From Mimachlamys varia (lineage: Eukaryota > Mollusca > Bivalvia > Pectinida > Pectinidae), in NCBI GenBank assembly GCA_947623455.1, contig OX392529.1, positions 9,672,001 to 9,736,000 on the forward strand: a stretch of DNA of 64,000 bases, in the 5' to 3' direction. The position numbers were made by a program, and so were the translations under genes. Positions 47,201 through 61,460 of this stretch are shown in pieces; positions within the stretch are counted from its first letter, which is position 1; the number at the start of each line of letters is the position of its first letter. Under the pieces are notes generated by a model, which saw only the letters and a program-made list of their open reading frames with translations, ran no database searches and was not told the DNA's origin.

Positions 47201-49442
47201 TAGATACTGATTGTGTATGTATAAGGTTTTAACAAGGCTCCACACATAGAATATAGATACTGATTGTGTGTGTACAAGGTATTAACAAGGCTCCACACAT
47301 AGAATATAGATACTGATTGTGTATGTATAAGGTATTAACAAGGCTCCACACATAGAATATAGATAATGATTGTGTATGTATAAGGTATTAACAAGGCTCC
47401 ACACATAGATTACAGATACTGATTGTGTATGTATAAGGTATTAACAAGGCTCCACACATAGAATATAAATACTGATTGTGTATGTATAAGGTATTAACAA
47501 GGCTCCACACATAGAATATAGATACTGATTATGTATGTATAAGGTTTTAACAAGGCTCCACACATAGAATATAGATACTGATTGTGTATGTACAAGGTAT
47601 TAACAAGGCTCCACACATAGAATATAGATACTGATTGTGTATGTATAAGATATTAACAAGGCTCCACACATAGAATATAGATAATGATTGTGTATGTATA
47701 AGGCTCCACACATAGAATATAGATACTGATTGTGTATGTATAAGGTTTTAACAAGGCTCCACACATAGAATATAGATACTGATTGTGTATGTACAAGGTA
47801 TTAACAAGGCTCCACACATAGAATATAGATACTGATTGTGTATGTATAAGGTATTAACAAGGCTCCACACATAGAATATAGATAATGATTGTGTATGTAT
47901 AAGGCTCCACACATAGAATATAGATAATGATTGTGTATTAACAAGGCTCCACACATAGAATATAGATAATGATTGTGTATGTATAAGGTATTAACAAGGC
48001 TCCACACATAGAATATAGATACTGATTGTGTATGTATAAGGCTCCAAACATAGAATATAGTTACTGATTGTGTATGTATAAGGCTCCACACATAGAATAT
48101 AGATAATGATTGTGTATGTATAAGGTATTAACAAGGCTCCACACATAGAATATAGATACTGATTGTGTATGTATAAGGCTCCACACATAGAATATAGATA
48201 CTGATTGTGTATGTATTGGGTATTAACAAGGCTCCACACATAGAATATAGATAATGATTGTGTATGTATAAGGTATTAACAAGGTTCCACACATAGAATA
48301 TAGATACTGATTGTGTATGTATAAGGTATTAACAAGGCTCCACACATAGAATATAGATACTGATTGTGTATGTATAAGGTATTAACAAGGCTCCACGTAT
48401 AGAATATAGATAATGATTGTGTATGTATAAGGTATTAACAAGGCTCCACACATAGAATATAGATAATGATTGTGTATGTATAAGGCTCCACACATAGAAT
48501 ATAGATACTGATTGTGTATGTATAAGGTATTAACAAGGCTCCACACATAGAATATAGATACTGATTGTGTATGTATAAGGTATTAACAAGGCTCCACGCA
48601 TAGAATATAGATACTGATGTGTATGTATAAGGTATTAACAAGGCTCCACACATAGAATATAGATACTGATTGTGTATGTATAAGGTATTAACAAGGCTCC
48701 ACACATAGAATATAGATACTGATTGTGTATGCATAAGGCTCCACACATAGAATATAGATACTGATTGTGTATGTATAAGGTATTAACAAGGCTCCACACA
48801 TAGAATATAGATACTGATTGTGTATGTATAAGGTATTAACAAGGCTCCACACATAGAATATAGATACTGATTGTGTATGTATAAGGTTTTAACAAGGCTC
48901 CACGCATAGAATATAGATAATGATTGTGTATGTATAACGTTTTAACAAGGCTCCACGCATAGAATATAGATACTGATTGTGTATGTATAAGGTATTAACA
49001 AGGCTCCACACATAGAATATAGATACTGATTGTGTATGTATAAGGTATTAACAAGGCTCCACGCATAGAATATAGATACTGATTGTGTATGTATAAGGTT
49101 TTAACAAGGCTCCACACATAGAATATAGATACTGATTGTGTGTGTACAAGGTATTAACAAGGCTCCACACATAGAATATAGATACTGATTGTGTATGTAA
49201 AAGGTATTAACAAGGCTCCACACATAGAATATAGATAATGATTGTGTATGTATAAGGCTCCACACATAGAATATAGATAATGATTGGTATTAACAAGGCT
49301 CCACACATAGAATATAGATAATGATTGTGTATGTATAAGGTATTAACAAGGCTCCACACATAGAATATAGATACTGATTGTGTATGTATAAGGCTCCAAA
49401 CATAGAATATAGTTACTGATTGTGTATGTATAAGGCTCCACA
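44242..49442. repeat. 5,201-bp tandem duplication, copy 2
   Basis: Adjacent copy of 39,041-44,241. It carries the same nested 380-bp pair (44,444 and 44,824). Small differences include CTTCACACATAG near 46,254 and TATAACGTTTT near 48,937. Its right part is involved in two further, smaller duplications at offsets 1,352 and 3,690. Confidence 0.85.
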
Positions 49443-50634
49443 CATAGAATATAGATAATGATTGTGTATGTATAAGGTATTAACAAGGCTCCACACATAG
49501 AATATAGATACTGATTGTGTATGTATAAGGCTCCACACATAGAATATAGATACTGATTGTGTATGTATTGGGTATTAACAAGGCTCCACACATAGAATAT
49601 AGATAATGATTGTGTATGTATAAGGTATTAACAAGGTTCCACACATAGAATATAGATACTGATTGTGTATGTATAAGGTATTAACAAGGCTCCACACATA
49701 GAATATAGATACTGATTGTTTATGTATAAGGTATTAACAAGGCTCCACGTATAGAATATAGATAATGATTGTGTATGTATAAGGTATTAACAAGGCTCCA
49801 CACATAGAATATAGATAATGATTGTGTATGTATAAGGCTCCACACATAGAATATAGATACTGATTGTGTATGTATAAGGTATTAACAAGGCTCCACACAT
49901 AGAATATAGATACTGATTGTGTATGTATAAGGTATTAACAAGGCTCCACGCATAGAATATAGATACTGATGTGTATGTATAAGGTATTAACAAGGCTCCA
50001 CACATAGAATATAGATACTGATTGTGTATGTATAAGGTATTAACAAGGCTCCACACATAGAATATAGATACTGATTGTGTATGCATAAGGCTCCACACAT
50101 AGAATATAGATACTGATTGTGTATGTATAAGGTATTAACAAGGCTCCACACATAGAATATAGATACTGATTGTGTATGTATAAGGTATTAACAAGGCTCC
50201 ACACATAGAATATAGATACTGATTGTGTATGTATAAGGTTTTAACAAGGCTCCACGCATAGAATATAGATAATGATTGTGTATGTATAAGGTTTTAACAA
50301 GGCTCCACGCATAGAATATAGATACTGATTGTGTATGTATAAGGTATTAACAAGGCTCCACACATAGAATATAGATACTGATTGTGTATGTATAAGGTAT
50401 TAACAAGGCTCCACGCATAGAATATAGATACTGATTGTGTATGTATAAGGTTTTAACAAGGCTCCACACATAGAATATAGATACTGATTGTGTGTGTACA
50501 AGGTATTAACAAGGCTCCACACATAGAATATAGATACTGATTGTGTATGTAAAAGGTATTAACAAGGCTCCACACATAGAATATAGATAATGATTGTGTA
50601 TGTATAAGGCTCCACACATAGAATATAGATACTG
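49291..50634. repeat. 1,352-bp-offset copy of 47,939-49,282
   Basis: Monomer order and variants match the interval starting 1,352 bp upstream. Examples are blocks 47,991 to 49,343 and 48,435 to 49,787, the GATGTGTATG 1-2 bp deletion near 48,614 to 49,968, GTATGCATAAGG, and GTAAAAGG at 49,197 to 50,549. The copies are nearly identical; ATTGTTTATG near 49,717 is a private change. Confidence 0.75.
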
Positions 50635-52185
50635 ATTGTGTATGTATAAGGTATTAACAAGACTCCACACATAGAATATAGATAATGATTGTGTATGTAT
50701 AAGGTTTTAACAAGGCTCCACGTATAGAATATAGATAATGATTGTGTATGTATAAGGTTTTAACAAGGCTCCACGCATAGAATATAGATACTGATTGTGT
50801 ATGTATAAGGTATTAACAAGGCTCCACACATAGAATATAGATACTGATTGTGTATGTATAAGGTATTAACAAGGCTCCACGCATAGAATATAGATACTGA
50901 TTGTGTATGTATAAGGTTTTAACAAGGCTCCACACATAGAATATAGATACTGATTGTGTGTGTACAAGGTATTAACAAGGCTCCACACATAGAATATAGA
51001 TACTGATTGTGTATGTATAAGGTATTAACAAGGCTCCACACATAGAATATAGATAATGATTGTGTATGTATAAGGTATTAACAAGGCTCCACACATAGAA
51101 TACAGATACTGATTGTGTATGTATAAGGTATTAACAAGGCTCCACACATAGAATATAGATACTGATTGTGTATGTATAAGGTATTAACAAGGCTCCACGC
51201 ATAGAATATAGATACTGATTATGTATGTATAAGGTTTTAACAAGGCTCCACACATAGAATATAGATACTGATTGTGTATGTACAAGGTATTAACAAGGCT
51301 CCACACATAGAATATAGATACTGATTGTGTATGTATAAGGTATTAACAAGGCTCCACACATAGAATATAGATAATGATTGTGTATGTATAAGGCTCCACA
51401 CATAGAATATAGATACTGATTGTGTATGTATAAGGTTTTAACAAGGCTCCACACATAGAATATAGATACTGATTGTGTATGTACAAGGTATTAACAAGGC
51501 TCCACACATAGAATATAGATACTGATTGTGTATGTATAAGGTATTAACAAGGCTCCACACATAGAATATAGATAATGATTGTGTATGTATAAGGCTCCAC
51601 ACATAGAATATAGATAATGATTGTGTATTAACAAGGCTCCACACATAGAATATAGATAATGATTGTGTATGTATAAGGTATTAACAAGGCTCCACACATA
51701 GAATATAGATACTGATTGTGTATGTATAAGGCTCCAAACATAGAATATAGTTACTGATTGTGTATGTATAAGGCTCCACACATAGAATATAGATAATGAT
51801 TGTGTATGTATAAGGTATTAACAAGGCTCCACACATAGAATATAGATACTGATTGTGTATGTATAAGGCTCCACACATAGAATATAGATACTGATTGTGT
51901 ATGTATTGGGTATTAACAAGGCTCCACACATAGAATATAGATAATGATTGTGTATGTATAAGGTATTAACAAGGTTCCACACATAGAATATAGATATTGA
52001 TTGTGTATGTATAAGGTATTAACAAGGCTCCACACATAGAATATAGATACTGATTGTGTATGTATAAGGTATTAACAAGGCTCCACGTATAGAATATAGA
52101 TAATGATTGTGTATGTATAAAGTATTAACAAGGCTCCACACATAGAATATAGATAATGATTGTGTATGTATAAGGCTCCACACAG
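50540..52185. repeat. 3,690-bp-offset copy of ~46,850-48,495
   Basis: From GTAAAAGG at 50,549 the array follows the order beginning at 46,859, with constant offset 3,690 (47,748 to 51,438; 47,801 to 51,491; 47,991 to 51,681). It overlaps the end of the 1,352-bp copy, so the two events share a breakpoint region. Divergence resumes near 52,185, where a CACAGAAT short monomer appears. Confidence 0.7.
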
Positions 52186-55100
52186 AATATAGATACTGAT
52201 TGTGTATGTATAAGGCTCCACACATGGAATATAGATACTGATTGTGTATGTATAAGGTATTAACAAGGCTCCACACATTGAATATAGATACTGATTGTGT
52301 ATGTATAAGGTATTAACAAGGCTCCACACATTGAATATAGATACTGATTGTGTATGTATAAGGTATTAACAAGGCTCCACACATTGAATATAGATACTGA
52401 TTGTGTATGTATAAGGTATTAACAAGGCTCCACACATAGAATATAGATACTGATTGTGTATGTATAAGGTATTAACAAGGCTCCACACATTGAATATAGA
52501 TACTGATTGTGTATGTATAAGGTATTAACAAGGCTCCACACATAGAATATAGATACTGATTGTGTATGTATAAGGTATTAACAAGGCTCCACACATTGAA
52601 TATAGATACTGATTGTGTATGTATAAGGTTTTAACAAGGCTCAACACATAGAATATAGATAATGATTGTGTATGTATAAGGTATTAACAAGGCTCCACAC
52701 ATAGAATATAGATAATGATTGTGTATGTATAAGGTATTAACAAGGCTCCACGTATAGAATATAGATAATGATTGTGTATGTATAAGGTATTAACAAGGCT
52801 CAACACATAGAATATAGATAATGATTGTGTATGTATAAGGTATTAACAAGGCTCCACGTATAGAATATAGATACTGATTGTGTATGTATAAGGTTTTAAC
52901 AAGTCTCAACACATAGAATATAGATAATGATTGTGTATGTATAAGGTATTAACAAGGCTCCACACATAGAATATAGATAATGATTGTGTATGTATAAGGT
53001 ATTAACAAGGCTCCACACATAGAATATAGATACTGATTGTGTATGTATAATGCTCCACACATAGAATATAGATAATGATTGTGTATGTATAAGGTAATAA
53101 CAAGGCTCCACACATAGAATATACATACTGATTGTGTATGTATAAGGTATTAACAAGGCTCCACACATAGAATATAGATACTGATTGTGTATGTATAAGG
53201 TATTAACAAGGCTCCACACATAGAATATAGATACTGATTGTGTATGTATAAGGTATTAACAAGGCTCCACACATGGAATATAGATACTGATTGTGTATGT
53301 ATAAGGCTCCACACATAGAATATAGATACTGATTGTGTATGTATAAGGTATTAACAAGGCTCCACACATAGAATATAGATACTGATTGTGTATGTATAAG
53401 GTATTAACAAGGCTCCACACATAGAATATAGATACTGATTGTGTATGTATAAGGTTTTAACAAGGCTCCACGCATAGAATATAGATAATGATTGTGTATG
53501 TATAAGGTTTTAACAAGGCTCCACGCATAGAATATAGATACTGATTGTGTATGTATAAGGTATTAACAAGGCTCCACACATAGAATATAGATACTGATTG
53601 TGTATGTATAAGGTATTAACAAGGCTCCACGCATAGAATATAGATACTGATTGTGTATGTATAAGGTTTTAAGAAGGCTCCACACATAGAATATAGATAC
53701 TGATTGTGTGTGTACAAGGTATTAACAAGGCTCCACACATAGAATATAGATACTGATTGTGTATGTATAAGGTATTAACAAGGCTCCACACATAGAATAT
53801 AGATAATTATTGTGTATGTATAAGGCTCCACACATAGAATATAGATACTGATTGTGTATGTATAAGGTATTAACAAGGCTCCACACATAGAATATAGATA
53901 CTGATTGTGTATGTATAAGGTTTTAACAAGGCTCCACACATAGAATATAGATAATGATTGTGTATGTATAAGGCTCCACACATAGAATATAGATACTGAT
54001 TGTGTATGTACAAGGTATTAACAAGGCTCCACACATAGAATATAGATACTGATTGTGTATGTATAAGGTATTAACAAGGCTCCACACATAGAATATAGAT
54101 AATGATTGTGTATGTATAAGGCTCCACACATAGAATATAGATACTGATTGTGTATGTATAAGGTTTTAACAAGGCTCCACACATAGAATATAGATACTGA
54201 TTGTGTATGTACAAGGTATTAACAAGGCTCCACACATAGAATATAGATACTGATTGTGTATGTATAAGGTATTAACAAGGCTCCACACATAGAATATAGA
54301 TAATGATTGTGTATGTATAAGGCTCCACACATAGAATATAGATACTGATTGTGTATGTATAAGGTATTAACAAGGCTCCACACATAGAATATAGATACTG
54401 ATTGTGTATGTATAAGGTATTAACAAGGCTCCACACATAGAATATAGATAATGATTGTGTATGTATAAGGCTCCACACATAGAATATAGATACTGATTGT
54501 GTATGTATAAGGTTTTAACAAGGCTCCACACATAGAATATAGATACTGATTGTGTATGTACAAGGTATTAACAAGGCTCCACACATAGAATATAGATACT
54601 GATTGTGTATGTATAAGGCTCCAAACATAGAATATAGTTACTGATTGTGTATGTATAAGGCTCCACACATAGAATATAGATAATGATTGTGTATATATAA
54701 GGTATTAACAAGGCTCTACACATAGAATATAGATACTGATTGTGTATGTATAAGGCTCCACACATAGAATATAGATACTGATTGTGTATGTATTGGGTAT
54801 TAACAAGGCTCCACACATAGAATATAGATACTGATTGTGTATGTATAAGGTATTAACAAGGCTCCACACATAGAATATAGATAATGATTGTGTATGTATA
54901 AGGTATTAACAAGGTTCCACACATAGAATATAGATATTGATTGTGTATGTATAAGGTATTAACAAGGCTCCACACATAGAATATAGATACTGATTGTGTA
55001 TGTATAAGGTATTAACAAGGCTCCACGTATAGAATATAGATAATGATTGTGTATGTATAAGGTATTAACAAGGCTCCACACATAGAATATAGATAATGAT

Positions 55101-58100
55101 TGTGTATGTATAAGGCTCCACACAGAATATAGATACTGATTGTGTATGTATAAGGTATTAACAAGGCTCCACACATTGAATATAGATACTAATTGTGTAT
55201 GTATAAGGTTTTAACAAGGCTCAACACATAGAATATAGATAATGATTGTGTATGTATAAGGTATTAACAAGGCTCCACACATAGAATATAGATAATGATT
55301 GTGTATGTATAAGGTATTAACAAGGCTCCACGTATAGAATATAGATACTGATTGTGTATGTATAAGGTTTTAACAAGGCTCAACACATAGAATATAGATA
55401 ATGATTGTGTATGTATAAGGCTCCACACAGAATATAGATACTGATTGTGTATGTATAAGGTATTAACAAGGCTCCACACATAGAATATAGATAATGATTG
55501 TGTATGTATAAGGCTCCACACAGAATATAGATACTGATTGTGTATGTATAAGGTATTAACAAGGCTCCACACATTGAATATAGATACTGATTGTGTATGT
55601 ATAAGGTTTTAACAAGGCTCAACACATAGAATATAGATAATGATTGTGTATGTATAAGGTATTAACAAGGCTCCACACATAGAATATAGATAATGATTGT
55701 GTATGTATAAGGTATTAACAAGGCTCCACGTATAGAATATAGATACTGATTGTGTATGTATAAGGTTTTAACAAGGCTCAACACATAGAATATAGATAAT
55801 GATTGTGTATGTATAAGGTTTTAACAAGGCTCAACACATAGAATATAGATAATGATTGTGTATGTATAAGGTATTAACAAGGCTCCACACATAGAATATA
55901 GATAATGATTGTGTATGTATAAGGTATTAACAAGGCTCCACACATAGAATATAGATACTGATTGTGTATGTATAAGGTATTAACAAGGCTCCACACATAG
56001 AATATAGATAATGATTGTGTATGTATAAGGTATTAACAAGGCTTCACACATAGAATATAGATACTGATTGTGTATGTATAAGGTATTAACAAGGCTCCAC
56101 ACATAGAATATAGATACTGATTGTGTATGTATAAGGTATTAACAAGGCTCCACACATAGAATATAGATAATGATTGTGTATGTATTAGGTATTAACAAGG
56201 CTCCACACATAGAATATAGATAATGATTGTGTATGTATAAGGTAATAACAAGGCTCCACACATAGAATATAGATACTGATTGTGTATGTATAAGGCTCCA
56301 CACATAGAATATAGATACTGATTGTGTATGTATAAGGCTCCACACATAGAATATAGATACTGATTGTGTATGTTTAAGGCTCCACACATAGAATATACAT
56401 ACTGATTGTGTATGTATAAGGTATTAACAAGGCTCCACACATAGAATATAGATACTGATTGTGTATGTGTAAGGTATTAACAAGGCTCCACGCATAGAAT
56501 ATAGATACTGATTGTGTATGTATAAGGCTCCACACATAGAATATAAATACTGATTGTGTATGTATAAGGTATTAACAAGGCTCCACACATAGAATATAGA
56601 TACTGATTGTGTATGTATAAGGTATTAACAAGGCTCCACACATAGAATATAGATACTGATTGTGTATGTATAAGGTTTTAACAAGGCTCCACGCATAGAA
56701 TATAGATAATGATTGTGTATGTATAAGGTTTTAACAAGGCTCCACGCATAGAATATAGATACTGATTGTGTATGTATAAGGTATTAACAAGGCTCCACAC
56801 ATAGAATATAGATACTGATTGTGTGTGTACAAGGTATTAACAAGGCTCCACACATAGAATATAGATACTGATTGTGTATGTATAAGGTATTAACAAGGCT
56901 CCACACATAGAGTATAGATAATGATTGTGCATGTATAAGGCTCCACACATAGAATATAGATACTGATTGTGTATGTATAAGGTATTAACAAGGCTCCACA
57001 CATAGAATATAGATACTGATTGTGTATGTATAAGGTATTAACAAGGCTCCACGCATAGAATATAGATACTGATTGTGTATGTATAAGGTTTTAACAAGGC
57101 TCCACACATAGAATATAGATACTGATTGTGTATGTACAAGGTATTAACAAGGCTCCACACATAGAATATAGATACTGATTGTGTATGTATAAGGTATTAA
57201 CAAGGCTCCACACATAGAATATAGATAATGATTGTGTATGTATAAGGCTCCACACATAGAATATAGATACTGATTATGTATGTATAAGGTTTTAACAAGG
57301 CTCCACACATAGAATATAGATACTGATTGTGTATGTACAAGGTATTAACAAGGCTCCACACATAGAATATAGATACTGATTGTGTATGTATAAGGTATTA
57401 ACAAGGCTCCACACATAGAATATAGATAATGATTGTGTATGTATAAGGCTCCACACATAGAATATAGATACTGATTGTGTATGTATAAGGTATTAACAAG
57501 GCTCCACACATAGAATATAGATACTGATTGTGTATGTATAAGGTATTAACAAGGCTCCACAAATAGAATATAGATACTGATTGTGTATGTATAAGATATT
57601 AACAAGGCTCCACACATAGAATATACATACTGATTGTGTATGTACATGTATAAGGTATTAACAAGGCTCCACACATAGAATATAGATAATGATTGTGTAT
57701 GTATAAGGCTCCACACATAGAATATAGATACTGATTGTGTATGTATAAGGTTTTAACAAGGCTCCACACATAGAATATAGATAATGATTGTGTATGTATC
57801 AGGTATTAACAAGGCTCCACGTATAGAATATAGATAATGATTGTGTATGTATTGGGTATTAACAAGGCTCCACACATAGAATATAGATAATGATTGTGTA
57901 TGTATAAGGTATTAACAAGGCTCCACACATAGAATATAGATACTGATTGTGTATGTATAAGGCTCCACACATAGAATATAGATACTGATTGTGTATGTAT
58001 AAGGTATTAACAAGGCTCCACACATAGAATATAGATAATGATTGTGTATGTATAAGGTATTAACAAGGCTCCACACATAGAATATAGATAATGATTGTGT

Positions 58101-58540
58101 ATTAACAAGGCTCCACACATAGAATATAGATAATGATTGTGTATGTATAAGGTATTAACAAGGCTCCACACATAGAATATAGATACTGATTGTGTATGTA
58201 TAAGGCTCCAAACATAGAATATAGTTACTGATTGTGTATGTATAAGGCTCCACACATAGAATATAGATAATGATTGTGTATGTATAAGGTATTAACAAGG
58301 CTCCACACATAGAATATAGATAATGATTGTGTATGTATAAGGCTCCACACAGAATATAGATACCGATTGTGTATGTATAAGGTATTAACAAAGCTCCACA
58401 CATAGAATATAGATACTGATTGTGTATGTATAAGGTATTAACAAGGCTCCACATATAGAATATAGATAATGATTGTGTATGTATAAGGTATTAACAAGGC
58501 TCCACACATAGAATATAGATAATGATTGTGTATGTATAAG
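52186..58540. repeat. Less ordered part of the 53-bp array
   Basis: The stretch is still made only of 53/42-bp monomers, but I could not fit it to a single long period. It holds a cluster of CACATTGAAT monomers at about 52,277-52,600, repeated GGCTCAACAC monomers at about 55,217-55,835, and a B-type relic at about 57,130-57,860 with the GTACAT insertion at 57,643. No non-satellite sequence is present. Confidence 0.75.
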
Positions 58541-60000
58541 GCTCCACACATAGAATATAGATACTGATTGTGTATGTATAAGGTATTAACAAGGCTCCAC
58601 ACATAGAATATAGATACTGATTGTGTATAGAATATAGATAATGATTGTGTATGTATAAGGTATTAACAAGGCTCCACACATAGAATATAGATAATGATTG
58701 TGTATGTATAAGGCTCCACACAGAATATAGATACTGATTGTGTATGTATAAGGTATTAACAAAGCTCCACACATAGAATATAGATAATGATTGTGTATGT
58801 ATAAGGTATTAACAAGGCTCCACACATAGAATATAGATAATGATTGTGTATGTATAAGGTATTAACAAGGCTCCACACATAGAATATAGATAATGATTGT
58901 GTATGTATAAGGCTCCACACAGAATATAGATACTGATTGTGTATGTATAAGGTATTAACAAGGCTCCACACATTGAATATAGATACTGATTGTGTATGTA
59001 TAAGGTATTAACAAGGCTCCACACATAGAATATAGATACTGATTGTTTATGTATAAGGTTTTAACAAGGCTCCACACATAGAATATAGATAATGATTGTG
59101 TATGTATAAGGTATTAACAAGGCTCCACGTATAGAATATAAATAATGATTGTGTATGTATAAGGTATTAACAAGGCTCCACACATAGAATATAGATAATG
59201 ATTGTGTATGTATAAGGTATTAACAAGGCTCCACGTATAGAATATAGATACTGATTGTGTATGTATAAGGTATTAACAAGGCTCCACACATAGAATATAG
59301 ATACTGATTGTGTATGTATAAGGCTCCACACATAGAATATAGATACTGATTGTGTATGTATAAGGTATTAACAAGGCTCCACACATAGAATATAGATACT
59401 GATTGTGTATGTATAAGGTATTAACAAGGCTCCAAACATAGAATATAGATACTGATTGTGTATGTATTGGGTATTAACAAGGCTCCACACATAGAATATA
59501 GATACTGATTGTGTATGTATAAGGTTGTAACAAGGCTCCACACATAGAATATAGATAATGATTGTGTATGTATAAGGTATTAACAAGGCTCCACACATAG
59601 AATATAGATACTGATTGTGTATGTATAAGGTGTTAACAAGGCTCCACGTATAGAATATAGATAATGATTGTGTATGTATAAGGTATTAACAAGGTTCCAC
59701 GTATAGAATATAGATAATGATTGTGTATGTATAAGGCTCCACACATAGAATATAGATAATGATTGTGTATGTATAAGGTATTAACAAAGCTCCACACATA
59801 GAATATAGATACTGATTGTGTATGTATAAGGTATTAACAAGGCTCCACACATAGAATATAGATACTGATTGTGTATGTATAAGGTATTAACAAGGCTCCA
59901 CACATAGAATATAGATACTGATTGTGTATGTATAAGGTATTAACAAGGCTCCACACATAGAATATAGATACTGATTGTGTATGTATAAGGTATTAACAAG
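58541..60000. repeat. 1,460-bp terminal tandem duplication, copy 1
   Basis: The unit contains a fused 77-bp monomer pair (GTGTATAGAATATAG near 58,625, 29 bp lost), ATTGTTTATG near 59,043, GGTTGTAAC near 59,523, CTCCAAACATAG near 59,431, GGTGTTAAC near 59,630 and AAAGCTCC near 59,787. All recur at +1,460. Confidence 0.85.
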
Positions 60001-61460
60001 GCTCCACACATAGAATATAGATACTGATTGTGTATGTATAAGGTATTAACAAGGCTCCACACATAGAATATAGATACTGATTGTGTATAGAATATAGATA
60101 ATGATTGTGTATGTATAAGGTATTAACAAGGCTCCACACATAGAATATAGATAATGATTGTGTATGTATAAGGCTCCACACAGAATATAGATACTGATTG
60201 TGTATGTATAAGGTATTAACAAAGCTCCACACATAGAATATAGATAATGATTGTGTATGTATAAGGTATTAACAAGGCTCCACACATAGAATATAGATAA
60301 TGATTGTGTATGTATAAGGTATTAACAAGGCTCCACACATAGAATATAGATAATGATTGTGTATGTATAAGGCTCCACACAGAATATAGATACTGATTGT
60401 GTATGTATAAGGTATTAACAAGGCTCCACACATTGAATATAGATACTGATTGTGTATGTATAAGGTATTAACAAGGCTCCACACATAGAATATAGATACT
60501 GATTGTTTATGTATAAGGTTTTAACAAGGCTCCACACATAGAATATAGATAATGATTGTGTATGTATAAGGTATTAACAAGGCTCCACGTATAGAATATA
60601 AATAATGATTGTGTATGTATAAGGTATTAACAAGGCTCCACACATAGAATATAGATAATGATTGTGTATGTATAAGGTATTAACAAGGCTCCACGTATAG
60701 AATATAGATACTGATTGTGTATGTATAAGGTATTAACAAGGCTCCACACATAGAATATAGATACTGATTGTGTATGTATAAGGCTCCACACATAGAATAT
60801 AGATACTGATTGTGTATGTATAAGGTATTAACAAGGCTCCACACATAGAATATAGATACTGATTGTGTATGTATAAGGTATTAACAAGGCTCCAAACATA
60901 GAATATAGATACTGATTGTGTATGTATTGGGTATTAACAAGGCTCCACACATAGAATATAGATACTGATTGTGTATGTATAAGGTTGTAACAAGGCTCCA
61001 CACATAGAATATAGATAATGATTGTGTATGTATAAGGTATTAACAAGGCTCCACACATAGAATATAGATACTGATTGTGTATGTATAAGGTGTTAACAAG
61101 GCTCCACGTATAGAATATAGATAATGATTGTGTATGTATAAGGTATTAACAAGGTTCCACGTATAGAATATAGATAATGATTGTGTATGTATAAGGCTCC
61201 ACACATAGAATATAGATAATGATTGTGTATGTATAAGGTATTAACAAAGCTCCACACATAGAATATAGATACTGATTGTGTATGTATAAGGTATTAACAA
61301 GGCTCCACACATAGAATATAGATACTGATTGTGTATGTATAAGGTATTAACAAGGCTCCACACATAGAATATAGATACTGATTGTGTATGTATAAGGTAT
61401 TAACAAGGCTCCACACATAGAATATAGATACTGATTGTGTATGTATAAGGTATTAACAAG
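60001..61460. repeat. 1,460-bp terminal tandem duplication, copy 2
   Basis: Second copy of 58,541-60,000, identical at every diagnostic variant compared by eye. The match continues to 61,524, where the array stops within a monomer after CACACAT. It is therefore the last unit before non-satellite DNA. Confidence 0.85.

Noticed and set aside
1..61100. About 100 minus-strand open frames of 65-117 codons with YIHNQYLYS / IPYTYTISIYILCVEPC type peptides
   Set aside because: They are the 53-bp monomer read through its three phases; length is set by the mix of 53- and 42-bp units. There is no gene structure, and the same peptides recur in every duplicate.
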